64,000 nt of DNA, taken from the NCBI GenBank assembly GCA_946699065.1, contig CAMPDV010002037.1:1-64000 (forward strand), in the 5' to 3' direction. Origin of the DNA: Loxodes magnus. Lineage: Eukaryota; Ciliophora; Karyorelictea; Loxodida; Loxodidae. The notes under the pieces were generated by a model that saw only the letters and a list, made by a program, of their open reading frames with translations, was not told the DNA's origin and did no database searches. Both the position numbers and the translations under genes were made by a program. The number at the start of each line of letters is the position of its first letter. Positions within the stretch are counted from its first letter, which is position 1. Positions 12,458-26,474 of the stretch are shown here, in pieces.

Positions 12458-13350
12458 CTTACTTCAAAACATCTATAAAACAATGTTTTTTATTACTTTA
12501 AAAATTACACAACTATTTTTCATACATTGTTAACTCACTCTGGTATTAAAATTTCGTATTCTCACTTCAAAACATCTATAAAACAATGTTTTTTATTACT
12601 TTAAAAATTACACAACTATTTTTCATACATTGTTAACTCACTCTGGTATTAAAATTTCGTATTCTTACTTCAAAACATCTATAAAACAATGTTTTTTTTT
12701 ACTTTAAAAATTACACAACTATTTTTCATACATTGTTAACTCACTCTGGTATTAAAATTTCGTATTCTCACTCCAAAACATAACAAAAACTATGTTTTTT
12801 TTTACTTTAAAAATTACACAACTATTTTTCATACATTGTTAACTCACTCTGGTATTAAAATTTCGTATTCTCACTCCAAAACATAACAAAAACTATGTTT
12901 TTTTTTACTTTAAAAATTACACAACTATTTTTCATACATTGTTAACTCACTCTGGTATTAAAATTTCGTATTCTCACTTCAAAACATCTATAAAACAATG
13001 TTTTTTATTACTTTAAAAATTACACAACTATTTTTCATACATTGTTAACTCACTCTGGTATTAAAATTTCGTATTCTCACTCCAAAACATAACAAAAACT
13101 ATGTTTTTTTTTACTTTAAAAATTACACAACTATTTTTCATACATTGTTAACTCACTCTGGTATTAAAATTTCGTATTCTCACTTCAAAACATCTATAAA
13201 ACAATGTTTTTTTTTACTTTAAAAATTACACAACTATTTTTCATACATTGTTAACTCACTCTGGTATTAAAATTTCGTATTCTCACTCCAAAACATAACA
13301 AAAACAATGTTTTTTTTTACTTTAAAAATTACACAACTATTTTTCATACA

Positions 13351-13353
13351 TTT
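13351..13353. other. Single inserted T in the conserved core
   Basis: The unit here reads 'catacatttgttaac' where all others inspected read 'catacattgttaac'. It is the only length change I saw outside the T tract. It gives a 104-bp unit and a private marker that has not spread to neighbours. Confidence 0.85.
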
Positions 13354-16270
13354 GTTAACTCACTCTGGTATTAAAATTTCGTATTCTCACTTCAAAACAT
13401 CTATAAAACAATGTTTTTTTTTACTTTAAAAATTACACAACTATTTTTCATACATTGTTAACTCACTCTGGTATTAAAATTTCGTATTCTTACTTCAAAA
13501 CATCTATAAAACAATGTTTTTTTTTACTTTAAATATTACACAACTATTTTTCATACATTGTTAACTCACTCTGGTATTAAAATTTCGTATTCTCACTCCA
13601 AAACATCTATAAAACAAGGTTTTTTTTTACTTTAAAAATTACACAACTATTTTTCATACATTGTTAACTCACTCTGGTATTAAAATTTCGTATTCTTACT
13701 TCAAAACATCTATAAAACAATGTTTTTTTTTACTTTAAAAATTACACAACTATTTTTCATACATTGTTAACTCACTCTGGTATTAAAATTTCGTATTCTT
13801 ACTTCAAAACATCTATAAAACAATGTTTTTTTTTACTTTAAAAATTACACAACTATTTTTCATACATTGTTAACTCACTCTGGTATTAAAATTTCGTATT
13901 CTCACTCCAAAACATAACAAAAACAATGTTTTTTTTTACTTTAAAAATTACACAACTATTTTTCATACATTGTTAACTCACTCTGGTATTAAAATTTCGT
14001 ATTCTCACTCCAAAACATAACAAAAACAATGTTTTTTTTTACTTTAAAAATTACACAACTATTTTTCATACATTGTTAACTCACTCTGGTATTAAAATTT
14101 CGTATTCTCACTTCAAAACATCTATAAAACAATGTTTTTTTTTACTTTAAAAATTACACAACTATTTTTCATACATTGTTAACTCACTCTGGTATTAAAA
14201 TTTCGTATTCTCATTCCAAAACATCTATAAAACAATGTTTTTTTTTACTTTAAATATTACACAACTATTTTTCATGCATTGTTAACTCACTCTGGTATTA
14301 AAATTTCGTATTCTCACTCCAAAACATCTATAAAACAATGTTTTTTTTTACTTTAAAAATTACACAACTATTTTTCATACATTGTTAACTCACTCTGGTA
14401 TTAAAATTTCGTATTCTCACTCCAAAACATCTATAAAACAATGTTTTTTTTTACTTTAAAAATTACACAACTATTTTTCATACATTGTTAACTCACTCTG
14501 GTATTAAAATTTCGTATTCTCACTCCAAAACATAACAAAAACAATGTTTTTTATTACTTTAAAAATTACACAACTATTTTTCATACATTGTTAACTCACT
14601 CTGGTATTAAAATTTCGTATTCTCACTCCAAAACATCTATAAAACAATGTTTTTTTTTACTTTAAAAATTACACAACTATTTTTCATGCATTGTTAACTC
14701 ACTCTGGTATTAAAATTTCGTATTCTTACTTCAAAACATAACAAAAACAATGTTTTTTTTTACTTTAAAAATTACACAACTATTTTTCATACATTGTTAA
14801 CTCACTCTGGTATTAAAATTTCGTATTCTCACTTCAAAACATCTATAAAACAATGTTTTTTTTTACTTTAAAAATTACACAACTATTTTTCATACATTGT
14901 TAACTCACTCTGGTATTAAAATTTCGTATTCTCACTCCAAAACATAACAAAAACTATGTTTTTTTTTACTTTAAAAATTACACAACTATTTTTCATACAT
15001 TGTTAACTCACTCTGGTATTAAAATTTCGTATTCTCACTTCAAAACATCTATAAAACAATGTTTTTTTTTACTTTAAAAATTACACAACTATTTTTCATA
15101 CATTGTTAACTCACTCTGGTATTAAAATTTCGTATTCTCATTCCAAAACATAACAAAAACAAGGTTTTTTTTTACTTTAAATATTACACAACTATTTTTC
15201 ATACATTGTTAACTCACTCTGGTATTAAAATTTCGTATTCTCACTTCAAAACATCTATAAAACAATGTTTTTTTTTACTTTAAAAATTACACAACTATTT
15301 TTCATACATTGTTAACTCACTCTGGTATTAAAATTTCGTATTCTTACTTCAAAACATCTATAAAACAATGTTTTTTTTTTACTTTAAATATTACACAACT
15401 ATTTTTCATACATTGTTAACTCACTCTGGTATTAAAATTTCGTATTCTCACTTCAAAACATCTATAAAACAATGTTTTTTATTACTTTAAAAATTACACA
15501 ACTATTTTTCATACATTGTTAACTCACTCTGGTATTAAAATTTCGTATTCTCACTTCAAAACATCTATAAAACAAGGTTTTTTTTTACTTTAAAAATTAC
15601 ACAACTATTTTTCATACATTGTTAACTCACTCTGGTATTAAAATTTCGTATTCTTACTTCAAAACATCTATAAAACAATGTTTTTTTTTACTTTAAAAAT
15701 TACACAACTATTTTTCATACATTGTTAACTCACTCTGGTATTAAAATTTCGTATTCTTACTTCAAAACATCTATAAAACAAGGTTTTTTTTTACTTTAAA
15801 AATTACACAACTATTTTTCATACATTGTTAACTCACTCTGGTATTAAAATTTCGTATTCTCACTCCAAAACATAACAAAAACAATGTTTTTTATTACTTT
15901 AAAAATTACACAACTATTTTTCATACATTGTTAACTCACTCTGGTATTAAAATTTCGTATTCTCACTCCAAAACATAACAAAAACAATGTTTTTTTTTAC
16001 TTTAAAAATTACACAACTATTTTTCATACATTGTTAACTCACTCTGGTATTAAAATTTCGTATTCTTACTTCAAAACATCTATAAAACAATGTTTTTTTT
16101 TACTTTAAAAATTACACAACTATTTTTCATACATTGTTAACTCACTCTGGTATTAAAATTTCGTATTCTCACTCCAAAACATAACAAAAACAATGTTTTT
16201 TATTACTTTAAAAATTACACAACTATTTTTCATACATTGTTAACTCACTCTGGTATTAAAATTTCGTATT

Positions 16271-17817
16271 CTCACTTCAAAACATCTATAAAACAATGTT
16301 TTTTTTTACTTTAAAAATTACACAACTATTTTTCATACATTGTTAACTCACTCTGGTATTAAAATTTCGTATTCTCACTTCAAAACATCTATAAAACAAG
16401 GTTTTTTTTTACTTTAAAAATTACACAACTATTTTTCATACATTGTTAACTCACTCTGGTATTAAAATTTCGTATTCTTACTTCAAAACATCTATAAAAC
16501 AATGTTTTTTTTTACTTTAAAAATTACACAACTATTTTTCATACATTGTTAACTCACTCTGGTATTAAAATTTCGTTTTCTCACTTCAAAACATCTATAA
16601 AACAATGTTTTTTTTTACTTTAAAAATTACACAACTATTTTTCATACATTGTTAACTCACTCTGGTATTAAAATTTCGTATTCTTACTTCAAAACATCTA
16701 TAAAACAATGTTTTTTTTTTACTTTAAATATTACACAACTATTTTTCATACATTGTTAACTCACTCTGGTATTAAAATTTCGTATTCTCACTTCAAAACA
16801 TAACAAAAACAATGTTTTTTATTACTTTAAAAATTACACAACTATTTTTCATACATTGTTAACTCACTCTGGTATTAAAATTTCGTATTCTCACTTCAAA
16901 ACATCTATAAAACAATGTTTTTTTTTACTTTAAAAATTACACAACTATTTTTCATACATTGTTAACTCACTCTGGTATTAAAATTTCGTATTCTCACTTC
17001 AAAACATCTATAAAACAATGTTTTTTTTTACTTTAAAAATTACACAACTATTTTTCATACATTGTTAACTCACTCTGGTATTAAAATTTCGTATTCTCAC
17101 TTCAAAACATCTATAAAACAAGGTTTTTTTTTACTTTAAAAATTACACAACTATTTTTCATACATTGTTAACTCACTCTGGTATTAAAATTTCGTATTCT
17201 TACTTCAAAACATCTATAAAACAATGTTTTTTTTTACTTTAAAAATTACACAACTATTTTTCATACATTGTTAACTCACTCTGGTATTAAAATTTCGTTT
17301 TCTCACTTCAAAACATCTATAAAACAATGTTTTTTTTTACTTTAAAAATTACACAACTATTTTTCATACATTGTTAACTCACTCTGGTATTAAAATTTCG
17401 TATTCTTACTTCAAAACATCTATAAAACAATGTTTTTTTTTTACTTTAAATATTACACAACTATTTTTCATACATTGTTAACTCACTCTGGTATTAAAAT
17501 TTCGTATTCTCACTTCAAAACATAACAAAAACAATGTTTTTTATTACTTTAAAAATTACACAACTATTTTTCATACATTGTTAACTCACTCTGGTATTAA
17601 AATTTCGTATTCTCACTTCAAAACATCTATAAAACAATGTTTTTTTTTACTTTAAAAATTACACAACTATTTTTCATACATTGTTAACTCACTCTGGTAT
17701 TAAAATTTCGTATTCTCACTTCAAAACATCTATAAAACAATGTTTTTTTTTACTTTAAAAATTACACAACTATTTTTCATACATTGTTAACTCACTCTGG
17801 TATTAAAATTTCGTATT
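16271..17817. repeat. 7-monomer tandem duplication marked by A90T
   Basis: The only two units with A90T ('tttcgttttctc') are at 16571 and 17293, 722 bp apart (seven monomers plus one T). The segment from 16271 matches the segment from 16993 for eight consecutive units: caatg, caagg, cttacttc with A90T at its end, ctcacttc, cttacttc/T10/A35T, ctcacttc/aacaaaaa/T6-A-T2, and two ctcacttc/caatg. The order diverges at 16168 on the left (against 16890) and from 17096 on the right (against 17818). A private core variant shared at a fixed offset is strong evidence of one duplication. Confidence 0.88.
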
Positions 17818-18332
17818 CTTACTTCAAAACATCTATAAAACAAGGTTTTTTTTTACTTTAAAAATTACACAACTATTTTTCATACATTGTTAACTCACTC
17901 TGGTATTAAAATTTCGTATTCTCACTCCAAAACATAACAAAAACAATGTTTTTTATTACTTTAAAAATTACACAACTATTTTTCATACATTGTTAACTCA
18001 CTCTGGTATTAAAATTTCGTATTCTTACTTCAAAACATCTATAAAACAATGTTTTTTTTTACTTTAAAAATTACACAACTATTTTTCATACATTGTTAAC
18101 TCACTCTGGTATTAAAATTTCGTATTCTTACTTCAAAACATCTATAAAACAAGGTTTTTTTTTACTTTAAAAATTACACAACTATTTTTCATACATTGTT
18201 AACTCACTCTGGTATTAAAATTTCGTATTCTCACTCCAAAACATAACAAAAACAATGTTTTTTATTACTTTAAAAATTACACAACTATTTTTCATACATT
18301 GTTAACTCACTCTGGTATTAAAATTTCGTATT

Positions 18333-19157
18333 CTCACTTCAAAACATCTATAAAACAATGTTTTTTTTTACTTTAAAAATTACACAACTATTTTTCATAC
18401 ATTGTTAACTCACTCTGGTATTAAAATTTCGTATTCTCACTTCAAAACATCTATAAAACAATGTTTTTTTTTACTTTAAAAATTACACAACTATTTTTCA
18501 TACATTGTTAACTCACTCTGGTATTAAAATTTCGTATTCTCACTTCAAAACATCTATAAAACAAGGTTTTTTTTTACTTTAAAAATTACACAACTATTTT
18601 TCATACATTGTTAACTCACTCTGGTATTAAAATTTCGTATTCTCACTCCAAAACATAACAAAAACAATGTTTTTTATTACTTTAAAAATTACACAACTAT
18701 TTTTCATACATTGTTAACTCACTCTGGTATTAAAATTTCGTATTCTTACTTCAAAACATCTATAAAACAATGTTTTTTTTTACTTTAAAAATTACACAAC
18801 TATTTTTCATACATTGTTAACTCACTCTGGTATTAAAATTTCGTATTCTTACTTCAAAACATCTATAAAACAAGGTTTTTTTTTACTTTAAAAATTACAC
18901 AACTATTTTTCATACATTGTTAACTCACTCTGGTATTAAAATTTCGTATTCTCACTCCAAAACATAACAAAAACAATGTTTTTTATTACTTTAAAAATTA
19001 CACAACTATTTTTCATACATTGTTAACTCACTCTGGTATTAAAATTTCGTATTCTCACTTCAAAACATCTATAAAACAATGTTTTTTTTTTACTTTAAAT
19101 ATTACACAACTATTTTTCATACATTGTTAACTCACTCTGGTATTAAAATTTCGTATT
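18333..19157. repeat. 8-monomer block, upstream copy
   Basis: The barcode is ctcacttc, ctcacttc, ctcacttc/caagg, ctcactcc/aacaaaaa/T6-A-T2, cttacttc, cttacttc/caagg, ctcactcc/aacaaaaa/T6-A-T2, ctcacttc/T10/A35T. It matches 21218-22042 at an offset of 2885 bp (28 monomers plus one T). The next unit is ctcattcc/caagg in both, differing at position 35. Within the block, cttacttc / cttacttc-caagg / tatta is a trio also found at 18024. Confidence 0.85.
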
Positions 19158-21217
19158 CTCATTCCAAAACATCTATAAAACAAGGTTTTTTTTTACTTTA
19201 AAAATTACACAACTATTTTTCATACATTGTTAACTCACTCTGGTATTAAAATTTCGTATTCTCACTTCAAAACATAACAAAAACAATGTTTTTTATTACT
19301 TTAAAAATTACACAACTATTTTTCATACATTGTTAACTCACTCTGGTATTAAAATTTCGTATTCTTACTTCAAAACATCTATAAAACAATGTTTTTTTTT
19401 ACTTTAAAAATTACACAACTATTTTTCATACATTGTTAACTCACTCTGGTATTAAAATTTCGTATTCTCACTCCAAAACATAACAAAAACTATGTTTTTT
19501 TTTACTTTAAAAATTACACAACTATTTTTCATACATTGTTAACTCACTCTGGTATTAAAATTTCGTATTCTCACTTCAAAACATCTATAAAACAATGTTT
19601 TTTATTACTTTAAAAATTACACAACTATTTTTCATACATTGTTAACTCACTCTGGTATTAAAATTTCGTATTCTCACTTCAAAACATCTATAAAACAATG
19701 TTTTTTATTACTTTAAAAATTACACAACTATTTTTCATACATTGTTAACTCACTCTGGTATTAAAATTTCGTATTCTCACTCCAAAACATCTATAAAACA
19801 ATGTTTTTTTTTACTTTAAAAATTACACAACTATTTTTCATACATTGTTAACTCACTCTGGTATTAAAATTTCGTATTCTCACTTCAAAACATCTATAAA
19901 ACAATGTTTTTTTTTACTTTAAAAATTACACAACTATTTTTCATACATTGTTAACTCACTCTGGTATTAAAATTTCGTATTCTCACTCCAAAACATAACA
20001 AAAACAATGTTTTTTTTTACTTTAAAAATTACACAACTATTTTTCATACATTGTTAACTCACTCTGGTATTAAAATTTCGTATTCTCACTTCAAAACATC
20101 TATAAAACAATGTTTTTTTTTACTTTAAAAATTACACAACTATTTTTCATACATTGTTAACTCACTCTGGTATTAAAATTTCGTATTCTTACTTCAAAAC
20201 ATAACAAAAACAATGTTTTTTTTTACTTTAAAAATTACACAACTATTTTTCATACATTGTTAACTCACTCTGGTATTAAAATTTCGTATTCTCACTCCAA
20301 AACATAACAAAAACAATGTTTTTTATTACTTTAAAAATTACACAACTATTTTTCATACATTGTTAACTCACTCTGGTATTAAAATTTCGTATTCTCACTC
20401 CAAAACATAACAAAAACAATGTTTTTTTTTACTTTAAAAATTACACAACTATTTTTCATACATTGTTAACTCACTCTGGTATTAAAATTTCGTATTCTTA
20501 CTTCAAAACATCTATAAAACAAGGTTTTTTTTTACTTTAAAAATTACACAACTATTTTTCATACATTGTTAACTCACTCTGGTATTAAAATTTCGTATTC
20601 TCACTCCAAAACATCTATAAAACAATGTTTTTTTTTACTTTAAAAATTACACAACTATTTTTCATACATTGTTAACTCACTCTGGTATTAAAATTTCGTA
20701 TTCTCACTCCAAAACATAACAAAAACAATGTTTTTTATTACTTTAAAAATTACACAACTATTTTTCATACATTGTTAACTCACTCTGGTATTAAAATTTC
20801 GTATTCTCACTCCAAAACATCTATAAAACAATGTTTTTTTTTACTTTAAAAATTACACAACTATTTTTCATACATTGTTAACTCACTCTGGTATTAAAAT
20901 TTCGTATTCTCACTCCAAAACATCTATAAAACAATGTTTTTTTTTACTTTAAAAATTACACAACTATTTTTCATACATTGTTAACTCACTCTGGTATTAA
21001 AATTTCGTATTCTCACTCCAAAACATCTATAAAACAATGTTTTTTTTTACTTTAAAAATTACACAACTATTTTTCATACATTGTTAACTCACTCTGGTAT
21101 TAAAATTTCGTATTCTCACTTCAAAACATAACAAAAACAATGTTTTTTATTACTTTAAAAATTACACAACTATTTTTCATACATTGTTAACTCACTCTGG
21201 TATTAAAATTTCGTATT

Positions 21218-22042
21218 CTCACTTCAAAACATCTATAAAACAATGTTTTTTTTTACTTTAAAAATTACACAACTATTTTTCATACATTGTTAACTCACTC
21301 TGGTATTAAAATTTCGTATTCTCACTTCAAAACATCTATAAAACAATGTTTTTTTTTACTTTAAAAATTACACAACTATTTTTCATACATTGTTAACTCA
21401 CTCTGGTATTAAAATTTCGTATTCTCACTTCAAAACATCTATAAAACAAGGTTTTTTTTTACTTTAAAAATTACACAACTATTTTTCATACATTGTTAAC
21501 TCACTCTGGTATTAAAATTTCGTATTCTCACTCCAAAACATAACAAAAACAATGTTTTTTATTACTTTAAAAATTACACAACTATTTTTCATACATTGTT
21601 AACTCACTCTGGTATTAAAATTTCGTATTCTTACTTCAAAACATCTATAAAACAATGTTTTTTTTTACTTTAAAAATTACACAACTATTTTTCATACATT
21701 GTTAACTCACTCTGGTATTAAAATTTCGTATTCTTACTTCAAAACATCTATAAAACAAGGTTTTTTTTTACTTTAAAAATTACACAACTATTTTTCATAC
21801 ATTGTTAACTCACTCTGGTATTAAAATTTCGTATTCTCACTCCAAAACATAACAAAAACAATGTTTTTTATTACTTTAAAAATTACACAACTATTTTTCA
21901 TACATTGTTAACTCACTCTGGTATTAAAATTTCGTATTCTCACTTCAAAACATCTATAAAACAATGTTTTTTTTTTACTTTAAATATTACACAACTATTT
22001 TTCATACATTGTTAACTCACTCTGGTATTAAAATTTCGTATT
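21218..22042. repeat. 8-monomer block, downstream copy
   Basis: Partner of 18333-19157. Further downstream the two regions stay similar but drift in register: the ctatg unit followed by two T6-A-T2 units at 19467 recurs at 22455, an offset of 2988 bp (29 monomers plus one T). One monomer has therefore been gained or lost between the regions after the shared block. Confidence 0.83.
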
Positions 22043-22763
22043 CTCATTCCAAAACATCTATAAAACAAGGTTTTTTTTTACTTTAAATATTACACAACTA
22101 TTTTTCATACATTGTTAACTCACTCTGGTATTAAAATTTCGTATTCTTACTTCAAAACATCTATAAAACAAGGTTTTTTTTTACTTTAAAAATTACACAA
22201 CTATTTTTCATACATTGTTAACTCACTCTGGTATTAAAATTTCGTATTCTCACTTCAAAACATAACAAAAACAATGTTTTTTATTACTTTAAAAATTACA
22301 CAACTATTTTTCATACATTGTTAACTCACTCTGGTATTAAAATTTCGTATTCTCACTTCAAAACATCTATAAAACAATGTTTTTTTTTACTTTAAAAATT
22401 ACACAACTATTTTTCATACATTGTTAACTCACTCTGGTATTAAAATTTCGTATTCTCACTCCAAAACATAACAAAAACTATGTTTTTTTTTACTTTAAAA
22501 ATTACACAACTATTTTTCATACATTGTTAACTCACTCTGGTATTAAAATTTCGTATTCTCACTTCAAAACATCTATAAAACAATGTTTTTTATTACTTTA
22601 AAAATTACACAACTATTTTTCATACATTGTTAACTCACTCTGGTATTAAAATTTCGTATTCTCACTTCAAAACATCTATAAAACAATGTTTTTTATTACT
22701 TTAAAAATTACACAACTATTTTTCATACATTGTTAACTCACTCTGGTATTAAAATTTCGTATT

Positions 22764-24618
22764 CTCACTCCAAAACATAACAAAAACTATGTTTTTTTTT
22801 ACTTTAAAAATTACACAACTATTTTTCATACATTGTTAACTCACTCTGGTATTAAAATTTCGTATTCTCACTTCAAAACATCTATAAAACAATGTTTTTT
22901 TTTACTTTAAAAATTACACAACTATTTTTCATACATTGTTAACTCACTCTGGTATTAAAATTTCGTATTCTCACTCCAAAACATAACAAAAACAATGTTT
23001 TTTTTTACTTTAAAAATTACACAACTATTTTTCATACATTGTTAACTCACTCTGGTATTAAAATTTCGTATTCTCACTTCAAAACATCTATAAAACAATG
23101 TTTTTTTTTACTTTAAAAATTACACAACTATTTTTCATACATTGTTAACTCACTCTGGTATTAAAATTTCGTATTCTTACTTCAAAACATCTATAAAACA
23201 ATGTTTTTTTTTACTTTAAATATTACACAACTATTTTTCATACATTGTTAACTCACTCTGGTATTAAAATTTCGTATTCTCACTCCAAAACATCTATAAA
23301 ACAAGGTTTTTTTTTACTTTAAAAATTACACAACTATTTTTCATACATTGTTAACTCACTCTGGTATTAAAATTTCGTATTCTCACTTCAAAACATCTAT
23401 AAAACAATGTTTTTTTTTACTTTAAAAATTACACAACTATTTTTCATACATTGTTAACTCACTCTGGTATTAAAATTTCGTATTCTCACTTCAAAACATC
23501 TATAAAACAATGTTTTTTATTACTTTAAAAATTACACAACTATTTTTCATACATTGTTAACTCACTCTGGTATTAAAATTTCGTATTCTCACTCCAAAAC
23601 ATAACAAAAACAATGTTTTTTTTTACTTTAAAAATTACACAACTATTTTTCATACATTGTTAACTCACTCTGGTATTAAAATTTCGTATTCTCACTCCAA
23701 AACATAACAAAAACAATGTTTTTTTTTACTTTAAAAATTACACAACTATTTTTCATACATTGTTAACTCACTCTGGTATTAAAATTTCGTATTCTCACTC
23801 CAAAACATAACAAAAACAATGTTTTTTTTTACTTTAAAAATTACACAACTATTTTTCATACATTGTTAACTCACTCTGGTATTAAAATTTCGTATTCTCA
23901 TTCCAAAACATCTATAAAACAATGTTTTTTTTTACTTTAAATATTACACAACTATTTTTCATGCATTGTTAACTCACTCTGGTATTAAAATTTCGTATTC
24001 TTACTTCAAAACATAACAAAAACAATGTTTTTTTTTACTTTAAAAATTACACAACTATTTTTCATACATTGTTAACTCACTCTGGTATTAAAATTTCGTA
24101 TTCTCACTCCAAAACATCTATAAAACAAGGTTTTTTTTTACTTTAAAAATTACACAACTATTTTTCATACATTGTTAACTCACTCTGGTATTAAAATTTC
24201 GTATTCTCACTCCAAAACATCTATAAAACAATGTTTTTTTTTACTTTAAAAATTACACAACTAATTTTCATACATTGTTAACTCACTCTGGTATTAAAAT
24301 TTCGTATTCTTACTTCAAAACATCTATAAAACAATGTTTTTTTTTACTTTAAAAATTACACAACTATTTTTCATACATTGTTAACTCACTCTGGTATTAA
24401 AATTTCGTATTCTCACTTCAAAACATCTATAAAACAATGTTTTTTTTTACTTTAAAAATTACACAACTATTTTTCATACATTGTTAACTCACTCTGGTAT
24501 TAAAATTTCGTATTCTTACTTCAAAACATCTATAAAACAATGTTTTTTTTTTACTTTAAATATTACACAACTATTTTTCATACATTGTTAACTCACTCTG
24601 GTATTAAAATTTCGTATT
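22764..24618. repeat. 18-monomer higher-order repeat, copy 1 (1,855 bp)
   Basis: Eighteen units in order: aacaaaaa/ctatg (22764), ctcacttc, aacaaaaa, ctcacttc, cttacttc/A35T, ctcactcc/caagg, ctcacttc, ctcacttc/T6-A-T2, three ctcactcc/aacaaaaa (23588, 23691, 23794), ctcattcc/A35T/A56G (23897), cttacttc/aacaaaaa, ctcactcc/caagg, ctcactcc/T48A (24206), cttacttc, ctcacttc, cttacttc/T10/A35T (24515). The next 18 units repeat this order. It contains two rare core markers, A56G and T48A, nine units apart from their copies in no other way than by whole-block duplication. Confidence 0.94.
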
Positions 24619-26474
24619 CTCACTCCAAAACATAACAAAAACTATGTTTTTTTTTACTTTAAAAATTACACAACTATTTTTCATACATTGTTAACTCACT
24701 CTGGTATTAAAATTTCGTATTCTCACTTCAAAACATCTATAAAACAATGTTTTTTTTTACTTTAAAAATTACACAACTATTTTTCATACATTGTTAACTC
24801 ACTCTGGTATTAAAATTTCGTATTCTCACTCCAAAACATAACAAAAACAATGTTTTTTTTTACTTTAAAAATTACACAACTATTTTTCATACATTGTTAA
24901 CTCACTCTGGTATTAAAATTTCGTATTCTCACTTCAAAACATCTATAAAACAATGTTTTTTTTTACTTTAAAAATTACACAACTATTTTTCATACATTGT
25001 TAACTCACTCTGGTATTAAAATTTCGTATTCTTACTTCAAAACATCTATAAAACAATGTTTTTTTTTACTTTAAATATTACACAACTATTTTTCATACAT
25101 TGTTAACTCACTCTGGTATTAAAATTTCGTATTCTCACTCCAAAACATCTATAAAACAAGGTTTTTTTTTACTTTAAAAATTACACAACTATTTTTCATA
25201 CATTGTTAACTCACTCTGGTATTAAAATTTCGTATTCTCACTTCAAAACATCTATAAAACAATGTTTTTTTTTACTTTAAAAATTACACAACTATTTTTC
25301 ATACATTGTTAACTCACTCTGGTATTAAAATTTCGTATTCTCACTTCAAAACATCTATAAAACAATGTTTTTTATTACTTTAAAAATTACACAACTATTT
25401 TTCATACATTGTTAACTCACTCTGGTATTAAAATTTCGTATTCTCACTCCAAAACATAACAAAAACAATGTTTTTTTTTACTTTAAAAATTACACAACTA
25501 TTTTTCATACATTGTTAACTCACTCTGGTATTAAAATTTCGTATTCTCACTCCAAAACATAACAAAAACAATGTTTTTTTTTACTTTAAAAATTACACAA
25601 CTATTTTTCATACATTGTTAACTCACTCTGGTATTAAAATTTCGTATTCTCACTCCAAAACATAACAAAAACAATGTTTTTTTTTACTTTAAAAATTACA
25701 CAACTATTTTTCATACATTGTTAACTCACTCTGGTATTAAAATTTCGTATTCTCATTCCAAAACATCTATAAAACAATGTTTTTTTTTACTTTAAATATT
25801 ACACAACTATTTTTCATGCATTGTTAACTCACTCTGGTATTAAAATTTCGTATTCTTACTTCAAAACATAACAAAAACAATGTTTTTTTTTTACTTTAAA
25901 AATTACACAACTATTTTTCATACATTGTTAACTCACTCTGGTATTAAAATTTCGTATTCTCACTCCAAAACATCTATAAAACAAGGTTTTTTTTTACTTT
26001 AAAAATTACACAACTATTTTTCATACATTGTTAACTCACTCTGGTATTAAAATTTCGTATTCTCACTCCAAAACATCTATAAAACAATGTTTTTTTTTAC
26101 TTTAAAAATTACACAACTAATTTTCATACATTGTTAACTCACTCTGGTATTAAAATTTCGTATTCTTACTTCAAAACATCTATAAAACAATGTTTTTTTT
26201 TACTTTAAAAATTACACAACTATTTTTCATACATTGTTAACTCACTCTGGTATTAAAATTTCGTATTCTCACTTCAAAACATCTATAAAACAATGTTTTT
26301 TTTTACTTTAAAAATTACACAACTATTTTTCATACATTGTTAACTCACTCTGGTATTAAAATTTCGTATTCTTACTTCAAAACATCTATAAAACAATGTT
26401 TTTTTTTTACTTTAAATATTACACAACTATTTTTCATACATTGTTAACTCACTCTGGTATTAAAATTTCGTATT
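24619..26474. repeat. 18-monomer higher-order repeat, copy 2 (1,856 bp)
   Basis: All eighteen barcodes match copy 1, including A56G (near 25818) and T48A (26117). The only difference I could see is one extra T in the tract at 25883-25892 (T10 against T9). Copy 2 abuts copy 1 directly. No third copy follows, since 26475 is ctcacttc/aacaaaaa/T6-A-T2. The two units before copy 1 also do not match. This is a clean tandem duplication and probably among the youngest events in the window. Confidence 0.94.
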
